Made by a program: the position numbers and the translations under genes. A stretch of 64,000 nt of DNA, from the NCBI RefSeq assembly GCF_016461785.1, contig NZ_JAEMUH010000006.1, positions 1 to 64,000 of the forward strand. The letters are read 5' to 3'. How positions within the stretch are numbered: position 1 is the stretch's first letter; each line of letters begins with the position of its first letter. This document shows, in pieces, positions 35,365 through 44,495 of this stretch. The notes below the pieces were generated by a model, which was given only the letters and a program-made list of their open reading frames with translations, searched no databases and was not told the DNA's origin. The DNA is from Marinomonas ostreistagni. GTDB taxonomy: Bacteria; Pseudomonadota; Gammaproteobacteria; Pseudomonadales; Marinomonadaceae.

Positions 35365-35711
35365 TGGGTGGCAACCAATCGACTTAGAAAACGGTCAATT
35401 GCATCGGTAATTAAAATTAAATCTTTTACTTTTGCTGGTTCTAGACCACGAAATGCTTCTTCCACCATTGGTGAAATATGACAACGGTTTGGCAGAGGCT
35501 CTTGATGTTCGATCATTATTTTAAAACGCTCTATTAATACATAACGCAACCACTGCTCAAAAGTCATTGTATCAATACAGAAAGGTTGTTCTGATGCTAA
35601 GGCTTCTATCGATGGTTCGTCTATTTCCCAGACATGAGCGGACTGCATCGCCATCTGCAGTTCTAAAATTAAATCCGCCAGTTCTGAATAGTGTTGGATC
35701 GAATGAGACAA
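35361..35711 (-). CDS. yqcC: YqcC family protein
   Basis: A 116-aa small conserved cytoplasmic protein; MTFEQWLRYVLIERFKIMIE near residues 49-68 is typical of YqcC. In enterobacteria it is found next to the pseudouridine synthase truC, which is not here. The role is unknown. Coupled through ATGA to DUF1853 and divergent from the DUF3549 gene. Confidence 0.8.
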   Translation of the reverse strand: MSHSIQHYSELADLILELQMAMQSAHVWEIDEPSIEALASEQPFCIDTMTFEQWLRYVLIERFKIMIEHQEPLPNRCHISPMVEEAFRGLEPAKVKDLILITDAIDRFLSRLVATQ

Positions 35712-35777
35712 CTGATTTCTCTCCTAAAAAACGGTATGATGAGGCCATTTAAGTTATTTGGAACGGCCACACTCGCC

Positions 35778-36842
35778 ATGCAAAACATTGAATCTCTTAG
35801 CGACCTTTTCGATGCCGTAGGATGCAAAGCCACATTCTACGACGTTGGGCGCTATATTACTAAAATCACACCGCAACAAGTTGTACAGTTTGATAAGAAA
35901 CAACAGATCTATCCTTACAGTTTTCGTAAACAAGCGTGGCTCGCTTGTGTTCTTAAACAAAGCTCTGACAGCATTTCGACAAACCAAGTTATTTGGTTTT
36001 TACGCTTGCCTCTAGATGAATCCGGCTGCCTCAACCTCGGCACCCGCGATCACTTCATCAAAACCATTGTTGACAAGATCATGCACAAGGGCGCGGAGCA
36101 AGGTGTTCAAGAAGCTCTGGAAGATAACCCGTATGCTTTTCAGCCAGATCAAGATCGCCTTGCAAGCTTTCATGCCATACTGGCAAGAGATCTAAAACAA
36201 CCCGCATCAGAATACCTAGATGCCGTTCTCACGTACTTACGTAACGCAAACGCCTCCTTGAGCGATGAGTGGCAGGATCTAGGGGTTCAAGGTTTAGCAG
36301 ATTTGGCAGCCCGAAATGAAAAAGCAGCATACGAGAAAGAAGTCATTAGAGCGCTATGCACAGCACCTGACGATGTACGTTTTCCTCTATGTCACGCACT
36401 AGAGCATCACCTACCAAGCAATGCGTTAGTAAAAGCCGTAAGCAACGAAATGACTGACTCTGTTACGACACCAGCCGGTGCCTCTCACCTCATTAGAGCC
36501 ATTGCGCGAGGGGATTTTCCTAACGATCTCTTTATCCCACTGTTTACGATGCTCGGGGATATTACTGATTGCAGCGATGAGCAACTAGAGTTGATTGCCG
36601 CCTTGGTTTCTAAATGTCCTCATTGGCTAACGGCTCAGGGTCAATTGCTACGTATTATTCTAGAGAAATTGGCTCACCGAGATGATGCGCAGCTTGGCTT
36701 TAAACACATCGTTGCTGAGCTGACACAACAACAAGAGACACGCCAAGCTTGCTGGAATATTCTGCGCTCACCTCACGCCAGTGCGGCACTGCAAAAAGCC
36801 GTAGCAGATTTGTTTACTCCAAGCACTCAAACCTTACAATAA
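35778..36842 (+). CDS. DUF3549 family protein
   Basis: A 354-aa conserved gammaproteobacterial protein of unknown function. The start MQNIESLSDLFDAVG followed by FYDVGRYITKI is family-typical, so I chose the ATG at 35778. The frame extends upstream to 35691, overlapping the divergent yqcC gene, without a ribosome site. Mostly alpha-helical, with repeated helical pairs in the C-terminal half (HLPSNALVKAVSNEM, FIPLFTMLGDIT), suggesting a HEAT-like scaffold; no catalytic motif seen. Confidence 0.8.
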   Translation: MQNIESLSDLFDAVGCKATFYDVGRYITKITPQQVVQFDKKQQIYPYSFRKQAWLACVLKQSSDSISTNQVIWFLRLPLDESGCLNLGTRDHFIKTIVDKIMHKGAEQGVQEALEDNPYAFQPDQDRLASFHAILARDLKQPASEYLDAVLTYLRNANASLSDEWQDLGVQGLADLAARNEKAAYEKEVIRALCTAPDDVRFPLCHALEHHLPSNALVKAVSNEMTDSVTTPAGASHLIRAIARGDFPNDLFIPLFTMLGDITDCSDEQLELIAALVSKCPHWLTAQGQLLRIILEKLAHRDDAQLGFKHIVAELTQQQETRQACWNILRSPHASAALQKAVADLFTPSTQTLQ

Positions 36843-36860
36843 ACAAAGACGCCGCCATAC

Positions 36861-37121
36861 TTAGTGGCGGACGTGCTTTGACTCCACTAATGAGCGCATT
36901 TCCTTACGATGCTGTTTGAACTCTTCACTCAGCTCGTAAGTACCCTCTCGAGTGTACTTTAAGGCCCCTCGACTAACTAAAGCCTCTAAGGTTTTTGATA
37001 ACACTTTTTGACGGCGTTTTCCTTTGACAAAGAAATACTGATCGCCAACTTGTATGAGCTCGAAACCAGTTTCCAGAAACCCAACACACAGGTTTTGGGT
37101 TGGTGTAAGTTTTAATTTCAT
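36861..37121 (-). CDS. Small hypothetical protein, 86 aa
   Basis: The ATG at 37121 follows GAGGGTGAC at a good distance; the longer frame from 37139 is less likely. The protein is basic, with a winged-helix-like pattern: TLEALVSRGALKYTREGTYEL resembles a recognition helix followed by a beta hairpin, then a charged C-terminal helix. I do not recognise a family, and DNA binding is only a guess. Convergent with the DUF3549 gene. Confidence 0.6.
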   Translation of the reverse strand: MKLKLTPTQNLCVGFLETGFELIQVGDQYFFVKGKRRQKVLSKTLEALVSRGALKYTREGTYELSEEFKQHRKEMRSLVESKHVRH

Positions 37122-37206
37122 CGCGTCACCCTCAACCAAACAAATAGATTGACTCAGGTAACTATAGTAAAAAAATGAAATAACTGAATGTTATTGAAGG
37201 GAAAGA

Positions 37207-37236
37207 GTAACCAGTTTCACCCTAGTTACCCTTTTT
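37207..37236 (+). terminator. Possible terminator near the end of purU
   Basis: GTAACCAG (37207-37214) and CTAGTTAC (37222-37229) form an 8-bp stem with one G:U pair, followed by CCTTTTTT on the plus strand. No plus-strand gene ends directly before it, so its role is unclear. Confidence 0.3.
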
Positions 37237-37242
37237 TGCAGT

Positions 37243-38100
37243 TTATTGAGCAAAGACGACAGTCTTGTTGCCATGAACTAACACACGGTCTTCAATGTGG
37301 TAACGCAAGCCACGGGATAGCACCAATTTCTCGATATCTTTACCAAGGCGAACCATATCTGTTGCCGAATGACTGTGACGAACTCGAATCACATCTTGCT
37401 CAATGATAGGACCCGCATCTAGATCAGCGGTCACATAGTGACACGTTGCACCGATCAACTTTACACCTCTCACGGCTGCCTGATGATAAGGCTTAGCACC
37501 GATAAATGATGGCAAAAAACTGTGGTGAATATTGATAACACGGTGACGATACTTCTCACACAAGTATTCAGGAAAAATCTGCATGTAACGCGCCAGTACA
37601 ATGGTATCAGCACCTGACTCATCGATGGCCTTTTCAATAGCTTGAAAGGCTGGCATCTTGTCATCTTTAGGGACATTAATGCAGTGATAAGGAATGTTGT
37701 ACCACTCAACCATTGATCGAAGATCTTCGTGATTCGCAATGACACCCACAATATCGCATTGCAATTCGCCAGTGTGCCAGCGGTGCAGCAAATCATTCAA
37801 ACAGTGAGACTCTTTAGTCGCCATCAACATAACTTTAGGCTTTTCTTCACTGCTATTAATGAACCAATCCATTTCAAATTTGCTGGCTATTTCTGAAAAT
37901 TCTTTGCGGAACGTATCAATATCAACACTCATAGTTTCCGCGTCAATTACGTGACGCATGAAGAACCATTTTTGCTCAGGATCAGTGTGATGATTTGCTT
38001 CTACAATAGAACCATTGCGCTCATTTAAATATTGGCTGACTGCTGCCACGATACCTACTCGATCAGGACAACTGATCACCAAACGAAATGTTTTACTCAT
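37243..38100 (-). CDS. purU: Formyltetrahydrofolate deformylase
   Basis: A 285-aa enzyme hydrolysing 10-formyltetrahydrofolate to tetrahydrofolate and formate, supplying formate for PurT and balancing one-carbon units. It has an N-terminal ACT domain (FRLVISCPDRVGIVAAVSQYL) and a C-terminal formyltransferase-like domain with INIHHSFLPSFIGAKPYHQA and TADLDAGPIIEQDV, which carry the conserved Asn, His and Asp. Usual length. A single-gene unit downstream of rlmKL on the same strand. Confidence 0.95.
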   Translation of the reverse strand: MSKTFRLVISCPDRVGIVAAVSQYLNERNGSIVEANHHTDPEQKWFFMRHVIDAETMSVDIDTFRKEFSEIASKFEMDWFINSSEEKPKVMLMATKESHCLNDLLHRWHTGELQCDIVGVIANHEDLRSMVEWYNIPYHCINVPKDDKMPAFQAIEKAIDESGADTIVLARYMQIFPEYLCEKYRHRVINIHHSFLPSFIGAKPYHQAAVRGVKLIGATCHYVTADLDAGPIIEQDVIRVRHSHSATDMVRLGKDIEKLVLSRGLRYHIEDRVLVHGNKTVVFAQ

Positions 38101-38189
38101 AATATCAATTTACTTCTATGGAATATAATTACAGACCATTCGGTCAGATTTATCTTAAAATTATACTAACTTTCAGGAATGAATCCTAA

Positions 38190-40361
38190 CTAAGCTTTGT
38201 GACGCAAAATCCAACACTGGTGAATTTTTTGGTTTCGTTCAAAATCAGGGTCCAACGATTGACGGGTGATATTCTCCACCTCGTAGCGCTCGCTTATCTC
38301 GGCATCCAACTCAAATCGACGGTAGTTGTTTGAGAAAATCAGCTCACCTTTAGCATGCAAGCGTGCCATTGCTAAATCGATCAAATCTACATGGTCACGC
38401 TGAATGTCTAATACACCTGCCATTTTTTTAGAGTTTGAAAAAGTCGGTGGATCCATGAAAATCAGATCGAACTCACCATCAGCCTGACGCAACCATTCGA
38501 AACAATCTGCACGAACAACTTGGTGATCTCGCTCAGAGAACTCATTTAACTCCAAGTTACGACGTGCCCACTCCGTGTAAGTGTTCGACATATCTACACT
38601 TAACGAGCTCTTAGCACCACCTTGTCCAGCGTGAACCGACCCCGAAGCGGTGTAACAGAACAAGTTCAGGAATCGAACACCGTTTGCCTTTTCTTGAATC
38701 AACTTACGTACAGGTCTGTGATCCAAGAACAATCCCGTGTCTAGGTAATCCTTAAGGTTCACGATAAAATCACAACCGTGTTCTTCTACCACCATTTCGT
38801 GTTGCTGCTGATCAACTTTTTCGTATTGTTGCTTACCAGATTGCCTTAAGCGCTGCTTCACCACGACATTAGTCTCAGGAATGTTCAAAGCGGTAGGTAT
38901 TGCAGCTACGACTTCAAATAAACGCTGTTGAGCTTTTGTTTCATCAACACTCTTAGGCGCCTGATACTCTTGAACATGGGCCCAATCGTTGTAGATATCA
39001 ATCGCCACTGCGTATTCTGGCATATCTGCATCGTAAACACGGTAACAAGCAATGTTTTCACGCTCTACCCACTTACGCAGTTTCTTTTGGTTCTTTTGTA
39101 AACGGTTGAGCACCATTTGCGCGCCTGCAGACAACCCCACCTGCTCGCGACTACCAGCTTTAATATGACTATCGCTGATTGGGAAACGGTAGGCTCGACA
39201 TTCTAGTCCACCGTTTAAAACGCGCGAACTTTTTTCTGGACGGATTGGGATTTGTCGAGCAAGATTTTCACTGCTGGTAAGCAGCATCATTTCACCTTCT
39301 AAAGCATGCTCGATAGCCCAATCCCCAAGCTGGCGATACAAGGACACCAACGCCATTTCATCACCTAAACGCTCACCGTAAGGTGGGTTCACCATAACCA
39401 GTGTTGGCTGCTGTTGCCACTCAAACTCATGCTGCTGGAATGCAGACAAGCTGACAGTTACCACATTCGAAAGCCCTGCTCGCTTGATGTTTTCGCGCGC
39501 CGCAGCAATCGCTTTTTGCTCGCGATCCGTACCTTGGAAACTGACAGTTAAGTCTTGAGGTTGGAGTCGTTCGTTCTTAGCAAAGTCATTCAACTGTTGC
39601 CACAGACGATGATCGTGCTGTTTCCAACCCTTAAAGCCCCAATATTGACGACGTAAACCAGGGGCGATGTTTAGAGACATTAAAGCCGCTTCAACTAAGA
39701 AGGTCGCCGAACCACACATCGGATCAACCAGCTGTTGAAAACGTGTATCTTTGCCCCAGCCTGCACGCATCAACAGACCAGCCGCTAGGTTCTCCTTCAA
39801 CGGGGCCATGGCTCCCTGCTGGCGATAGCCACGACGATGCAAACTTTCTCCAGTCATATCCAAACTCAACACAGCTTGATCTCGCTTGATCTTAAGGGCA
39901 ATGCGCAGATCAGGGTTTTGTTTTTCAACACTCGGACGTCGTCCAGTTTTCTTAGAGAAATAGTCCGCAATGGCGTCTTTCGTTCTCACTGCACCAAACT
40001 GCGTATTGCGAATTGCATGGTTCGTACCATGACAATCAATCGCAATCGTATTGTCTGCGTGCATGTGATCCGACCAATCAATGGCAGCGACAGCTTGATA
40101 AAGCTCATCCGCTGAACCAACTTTAAATGTTGCAAGAGGCATCATGATTCGCGTTGCGACACGAGACCATAAGCAGGCGAGGTACATGCCACGCAAATCA
40201 GTAGTCAACTTAACCTGAGCCTCACCCAGCCGAGTCTCGGTTAAGCCTATGTCATGTAGCTCCTTTTCTAGAATATTTTCCAAGCCAATTGGACAGGTCA
40301 ATTCAAGAGCAATGTTTTGTGTCTGGGAGTCACTAGAAGTGAGCTCGGAGTTATGTGTCAT
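38190..40361 (-). CDS. rlmL: Bifunctional 23S rRNA methyltransferase RlmKL
   Basis: A 723-aa fusion with two methyltransferase domains. The N-terminal part has a THUMP region and the m2G2445 domain with MVNPPYGERLG; the C-terminal part is the m7G2069 domain with LIFMDPPTFSNSKKM. Both SAM and catalytic motifs look intact, and the length matches the E. coli type. Divergent from rmf, with which it shares a 124-bp promoter region. Confidence 0.95.
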   Translation of the reverse strand: MTHNSELTSSDSQTQNIALELTCPIGLENILEKELHDIGLTETRLGEAQVKLTTDLRGMYLACLWSRVATRIMMPLATFKVGSADELYQAVAAIDWSDHMHADNTIAIDCHGTNHAIRNTQFGAVRTKDAIADYFSKKTGRRPSVEKQNPDLRIALKIKRDQAVLSLDMTGESLHRRGYRQQGAMAPLKENLAAGLLMRAGWGKDTRFQQLVDPMCGSATFLVEAALMSLNIAPGLRRQYWGFKGWKQHDHRLWQQLNDFAKNERLQPQDLTVSFQGTDREQKAIAAARENIKRAGLSNVVTVSLSAFQQHEFEWQQQPTLVMVNPPYGERLGDEMALVSLYRQLGDWAIEHALEGEMMLLTSSENLARQIPIRPEKSSRVLNGGLECRAYRFPISDSHIKAGSREQVGLSAGAQMVLNRLQKNQKKLRKWVERENIACYRVYDADMPEYAVAIDIYNDWAHVQEYQAPKSVDETKAQQRLFEVVAAIPTALNIPETNVVVKQRLRQSGKQQYEKVDQQQHEMVVEEHGCDFIVNLKDYLDTGLFLDHRPVRKLIQEKANGVRFLNLFCYTASGSVHAGQGGAKSSLSVDMSNTYTEWARRNLELNEFSERDHQVVRADCFEWLRQADGEFDLIFMDPPTFSNSKKMAGVLDIQRDHVDLIDLAMARLHAKGELIFSNNYRRFELDAEISERYEVENITRQSLDPDFERNQKIHQCWILRHKA

Positions 40362-40485
40362 GTTTATTACTTTTTGATGAATTTTTAAATTTTATTAGAG
40401 CAAAGTGTTTTTAGACAAACACTCTGCTCTCTACTATTAATTAAAGTTCACTTACGTAAAAAAGAGAACTGAGAGGAACGTATTT

Positions 40486-40695
40486 ATGAAGAAACAAAAA
40501 CGAGATCTTCATCAAAGAGCGTATGTACGCGGTTATCGAGCAGGCATGGCTGGCCGTTCGAAAGCCCTTTCAGAGCAATGTCACGTATCTGCTCGCCCCG
40601 ATTGGTTAGCAGGGTGGCGTGAAGGTCGCGGTGACATGTGGGATGGTCTCACCCCTGTTGATGGTACGTATAAAGCGGCCAGTTTTTCTCAGTAA
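40486..40695 (+). CDS. rmf: Ribosome modulation factor
   Basis: A 69-aa basic protein that dimerises 70S ribosomes into inactive 100S particles in stationary phase. RAYVRGYRAGMAGRSK and RPDWLAGWREGRGDMWDG are family signatures. GAGAGGAACG precedes the ATG. Monocistronic, followed by a strong terminator. It is expected to be growth-rate or stringent controlled, but no specific site is evident. Confidence 0.95.
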   Translation: MKKQKRDLHQRAYVRGYRAGMAGRSKALSEQCHVSARPDWLAGWREGRGDMWDGLTPVDGTYKAASFSQ

Positions 40696-40707
40696 CTTTT
40701 CTTCTAG

Positions 40708-40737
40708 AAAAAGGCCTGTCTTATGACAGGCCTTTTT
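40708..40737. terminator. Bidirectional terminator between rmf and pyrD
   Basis: AAAAAGGCCTGTC-TTAT-GACAGGCCTTTTT, a perfect 13-bp stem between converging genes. Confidence 0.92.
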
Positions 40738-40740
40738 CGT

Positions 40741-41781
40741 TTACTTGTCCAGACTAGCCTCTCTAATGTAAGTATCCGTTGCTGTAACAGCCTCTTGGAC
40801 TAGCTCAGGCCCTCTATAAATAAAGCCAGAATAAATTTGCACTAACTTTGCTCCCGCCTGAAGTTTCTCTACGGCATCAGTTCCGGACAGAATACCGCCT
40901 ACACCAATGACAGGCAAAGTACCTTTTAAATGGTCGCACAATACACTGACAACGTGCGTTGACGCATCTTTCACAGGCGCACCACTTAAACCGCCTGCTT
41001 CATTCGCATATTTATGCCCAACCACTGCATCACGTGACAGCGTGGTATTCGTTGCAATGATTGCATCGACTTGCTGCTCTACTAAGGTGTCAGCCACCAT
41101 CTTGATTTCATCATCAGTCATGTCAGGCGCTATTTTAACGGCTAGAGGCACTTGGCGACCATTTTCCTGTGCATAGCGTTTTTTCGCTTCCACAAGAGGT
41201 GAAATCAACTCAGCAAGACTCTCACCAAACTGAAGAGAGCGAAGTCCAGGCGTATTTGGCGAGCTGATGTTCGCAGTAATGTAATCAGCGTAAGGAATCA
41301 CTTCTTCTAGACATGCCAAATAATCTGCCGCGGCATCTTCAACAGAAGTAGTCAGATTTTTACCAATATTAACACCTAAAACACCTTTATAAGCATGTTT
41401 ACGGATACGCGAAACCATATGGTCTACACCTTTATTATTGAAACCCATACGGTTAATAATGGCGTCATGTTCCGGCAAACGAAATAGGCGTGGTTTAGGG
41501 TTGCCTGATTGTCCTTTTGGCGTAACAGTACCGACTTCAACAAAACCAAAACCTAGTGCCCCTAACGCCTCGAAAGCCTCTGCATTTTTATCTAATCCCG
41601 CAGCAAGACCTACGGCATTTGGAAACTCAATACCCATCACATTAACTGGCGTAGTTGTTTGCTGGCGTGCATACAAAGAGGTCAGTCCTAAACGACTGGA
41701 TGCGCCAAGCATATCAAGAGACAATTCATGAGACACTTCTGGGTCTAATTTGAATAGCAAAGAGCGCGCTAAGTTATACAT
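40741..41781 (-). CDS. pyrD: Dihydroorotate dehydrogenase (quinone)
   Basis: A 346-aa class 2 enzyme of pyrimidine synthesis, membrane-associated and passing electrons to quinone. The N-terminal amphipathic start [20 protein letters not shown] is typical, the catalytic Ser lies in [13 protein letters not shown], and FMN contacts fall in [11 protein letters not shown]. The frame is open to 41904, but AAGGCAG at 8 nt and family length fix the ATG at 41781. Just downstream of the DUF2835 gene on the same strand (37-bp gap). Confidence 0.95.
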   Translation of the reverse strand: MYNLARSLLFKLDPEVSHELSLDMLGASSRLGLTSLYARQQTTTPVNVMGIEFPNAVGLAAGLDKNAEAFEALGALGFGFVEVGTVTPKGQSGNPKPRLFRLPEHDAIINRMGFNNKGVDHMVSRIRKHAYKGVLGVNIGKNLTTSVEDAAADYLACLEEVIPYADYITANISSPNTPGLRSLQFGESLAELISPLVEAKKRYAQENGRQVPLAVKIAPDMTDDEIKMVADTLVEQQVDAIIATNTTLSRDAVVGHKYANEAGGLSGAPVKDASTHVVSVLCDHLKGTLPVIGVGGILSGTDAVEKLQAGAKLVQIYSGFIYRGPELVQEAVTATDTYIREASLDK

Positions 41782-41818
41782 ATAGTTCTGCCTTTTGTTC
41801 AGTCGAATGTGGGGGGGA

Positions 41819-42040
41819 TTATAAAATTTTTTCGAGTTTGACGAGCTTTTTATTCTCATCAAACTCAATTTCAAAGGCACCATAAACGCCCTTGTGCGTA
41901 ACAAAACGCTGAAAAGACAGAAGAGGCAACTGTATCATTCGACCATCACGACTTTTCGCAACAAGAAACTTCACTGAGCCCTGATACATTTCCTTGTATT
42001 TATATGCGGGTAAACTTACGTCAATAGTCACTTTGGCCAT
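41819..42040 (-). CDS. DUF2835 family protein
   Basis: A 73-aa protein matching DUF2835 along its length ([40 protein letters not shown]). A beta-rich small protein of unknown function found in marine gammaproteobacteria. It may be cotranscribed with pyrD. Divergent from the Bat operon. Confidence 0.85.
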   Translation of the reverse strand: MAKVTIDVSLPAYKYKEMYQGSVKFLVAKSRDGRMIQLPLLSFQRFVTHKGVYGAFEIEFDENKKLVKLEKIL

Positions 42041-42125
42041 GCTGTACCTTAACTGTCATAACCTTTAATCAAACATATTGATTAAGAGGTTTTATCTTGA
42101 TCACGATGGTGGTTATTATATTGTC

Positions 42126-42153
42126 TTGACGGAGATTTTGACAGCAGTATAAG
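42126..42153 (+). promoter_or_regulatory. Possible sigma-70 promoter of the Bat operon
   Basis: TTGACG (42126-42131), a 16-bp spacer, and TATAAG (42148-42153). The start of transcription would fall only about 7 nt before the ATG at 42167, giving an almost leaderless mRNA. That makes the call doubtful unless a promoter further upstream is used. Confidence 0.35.
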
Positions 42154-42166
42154 GGCATACCAAGGT

Positions 42167-43129
42167 ATGGAAACAGCAATAGCACAGCTAAAAGCGCAGT
42201 TGAATCACGCTGTAGTCGGTCAGACTACATTAGTTAATGATTTACTCATTGCTCTCATCGCGCAGGGCCATGTACTTTTAGAAGGTCCTCCAGGCATTGC
42301 CAAAACGACCGCAGCCAAATCGCTCGCAAAAGCAATTCAAGCCAGCTTTCAGCGTATTCAATTTACTCCAGATTTATTACCTGGTGATCTAACAGGTTCT
42401 GAAATTTTCCAACAGCATACTGGACAGTTTCAATTTAGAGCTGGGCCAATTATGCATGATATAATATTGGCCGATGAAATAAATCGCGCTCCCGCCAAGG
42501 TACAATCAGCACTACTTGAAGCTATGGGAGAGCGCCAAATTACCGTAGGCAATTCAACCTACCAACTCCCTGATCATTTCTTTGTTATCGCTACACAAAA
42601 TCCGATTGAACAAGAAGGTACCTACCCTCTTCCTGAAGCTCAGCTTGATCGTTTTATTATGAAGCTAATCGTTGATTATCCCGATGCTGAAACAGAATTG
42701 CAGGTACTAAAGCTAATTAGGGAACAAAACAAACAAAACACCGCCTCGGACTCCTCAACAATTAGCATGGATGATATCAAATCACTCCAGCAGCAAGCTT
42801 TAAATGTGTATATGGCAGATGCGGTGGAGCAGTATATCATTCACCTTGTCATGGCGACTCGACAGCCAACCCAGTATTTTGAAGATCAAGGCCAAATGGC
42901 TGCACTGATAGATTATGGCGTCAGCCCAAGGGCCACGCTTGCGTTAGATCGCTGTGCTCGTGCGCACGCTATCCTCAGTGGTCGCGACTATGTTACGCCC
43001 GACGATGTCCGAGCCATTGTACACAACGTTTTTAGGCATCGCTTGATTCCATCATTTCAGGCCATCGCCCAAAATCTGTCCAACGAACAGTTAATTAACA
43101 TGATCTTAGCAAAAGTACCTGTGCTGTAA
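42167..43129 (+). CDS. MoxR family AAA+ ATPase
   Basis: A 320-aa MoxR ATPase, first gene of a Bat operon. Walker A is LEGPPGIAKTT (about 38-48), and Walker B and the following region are ILADEINRAPAKVQSALLEAM. MoxR ATPases act as chaperones that activate or assemble partner proteins carrying von Willebrand A domains, which are encoded next. The start is fixed by homology; only AAGG close to the ATG supports it. The DUF58 gene follows at 3 bp. Confidence 0.93.
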   Translation: METAIAQLKAQLNHAVVGQTTLVNDLLIALIAQGHVLLEGPPGIAKTTAAKSLAKAIQASFQRIQFTPDLLPGDLTGSEIFQQHTGQFQFRAGPIMHDIILADEINRAPAKVQSALLEAMGERQITVGNSTYQLPDHFFVIATQNPIEQEGTYPLPEAQLDRFIMKLIVDYPDAETELQVLKLIREQNKQNTASDSSTISMDDIKSLQQQALNVYMADAVEQYIIHLVMATRQPTQYFEDQGQMAALIDYGVSPRATLALDRCARAHAILSGRDYVTPDDVRAIVHNVFRHRLIPSFQAIAQNLSNEQLINMILAKVPVL

Positions 43130-43132
43130 ATT

Positions 43133-44026
43133 ATGGATAACTTGCTCATCCCGCCTTCTCCAGAACTCACCACCGAGGAAATACAGCGTTTCAGCAGTTA
43201 TGCCAAACAACTTGGGAAGGCGCAATCTGCCCCAATACTGCGACACCAAAATGGGCAAGACATTAGCAGAAAGAAAGGGCATGGAATTGAACTAAGAGAG
43301 ATACGACCCTATGTCTCCACTGACGATGTGCGTCATATGGATTGGCGAGTGACGGCTCGCACAGGAACGCCACATACCCGTGTGTACACAGAAGATGTTG
43401 AACATCGAACCTTCATTATTTGCAGTTTTTCCAAAGATGCCTACTTTGGCACAGAAACAACATTTATCAGTACACGCTTAACGCAAATTGCAGCGCTAAT
43501 TGGCTGGCGCAGTTATATTACGCGCGACCCTTTGTCCATGCTTACCTGCCAAGAGCAAAGCTTTGAGCTGACAAATATTGTCCGAGACTGGCAAACTTGG
43601 GGACAGGGTTTAGCTTACCTTACAAAAATCGATAATCGAGCTTGCAGTAACCAGTATTTTAACTTGCCAAACCACCTACTAGTAAAAGGCAGTAACATTA
43701 TTATTTTAAGCGACCAAATGTTTGTGAGTGAAAAAAGCAGAGCAATACTCACTCAATTAGCAAAGCATAATCGTGTTCATTGGCTGTCTCTGGAGGATGC
43801 AAACACCTTTTCCATCCCAGATGGCATCTACCAGTTTAGCCACCAAAAGAAAGCCATAGAGATTAATACCGCCCACCGTAAGGAAGCCAAGCAACGCTAT
43901 CTCGAACAGTTTCAAAAACACCACCAGCTATTAGTAAGTTTAGGGATTCCCAAACTCACTTTTAATGTAAATGAATCCCCTATCGCTATTGTAAAAACGT
44001 TACTGAATATGGGGGCTTTACATTGA
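43133..44026 (+). CDS. DUF58 domain protein of the Bat operon
   Basis: A 297-aa cytoplasmic protein of the DUF58 family, always near MoxR genes. The signature is DVRHMDWRVTARTGTPHTRVY near residues 67-87, which lies upstream of a degenerate VWA-like fold. It is thought to bridge the ATPase and the membrane VWA proteins. It overlaps nothing, and the next gene begins 1 bp after its stop. Confidence 0.88.
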   Translation: MDNLLIPPSPELTTEEIQRFSSYAKQLGKAQSAPILRHQNGQDISRKKGHGIELREIRPYVSTDDVRHMDWRVTARTGTPHTRVYTEDVEHRTFIICSFSKDAYFGTETTFISTRLTQIAALIGWRSYITRDPLSMLTCQEQSFELTNIVRDWQTWGQGLAYLTKIDNRACSNQYFNLPNHLLVKGSNIIILSDQMFVSEKSRAILTQLAKHNRVHWLSLEDANTFSIPDGIYQFSHQKKAIEINTAHRKEAKQRYLEQFQKHHQLLVSLGIPKLTFNVNESPIAIVKTLLNMGALH

Positions 44027-44027
44027 A

Positions 44028-44495
44028 ATGAACACAACGATAGATTTGCCAAATAAAGCTTACTTATTGCCAGAAAGCATTGCTAACTGGCCACCAGCTT
44101 GGTGGTTTTGGCCGATCCTTTTCGTCCTGTTAAGTGGGTTTATATTTATAACCTATCTTTTTATAAGGCGTCATAAAAAACGCACTTATCGGCGCGAGGC
44201 TCTTGCGAAGCTTCAAGAACTTCATGAATTAAGTGACAGAGCACTGGTCGAGTTATGCTTATCACTTATCAAAAGATGTTTAAAGACAGAGAAAAACGAT
44301 ACGTTACTGCGCTTGTCCAACGCTGAGCTCATCCCTTTACTAGATAAACAAATGGGCAGAAAAAAATACTCATTCCAAAACTTAACTGAGGAGCTGATTG
44401 AGTTACCCTACCAGCCCAATACTCAATTAAGCCCAGATAAAAGACAAGCCCTTATAGATACAACCCGATATTGGATAAGGAGTCATCGTGCTTGA
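44028..44495 (+). CDS. DUF4381 membrane protein of the Bat operon
   Basis: A 155-aa protein with one transmembrane helix (about 24-46, WWFWPILFVLLSGFIFITYL) and a cytoplasmic helical domain. The size and place between DUF58 and BatA match DUF4381. Its stop overlaps the GTG start of the next gene by 8 bp, so they are translationally coupled. Its role in the Bat complex is unknown. Confidence 0.83.
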   Translation: MNTTIDLPNKAYLLPESIANWPPAWWFWPILFVLLSGFIFITYLFIRRHKKRTYRREALAKLQELHELSDRALVELCLSLIKRCLKTEKNDTLLRLSNAELIPLLDKQMGRKKYSFQNLTEELIELPYQPNTQLSPDKRQALIDTTRYWIRSHRA

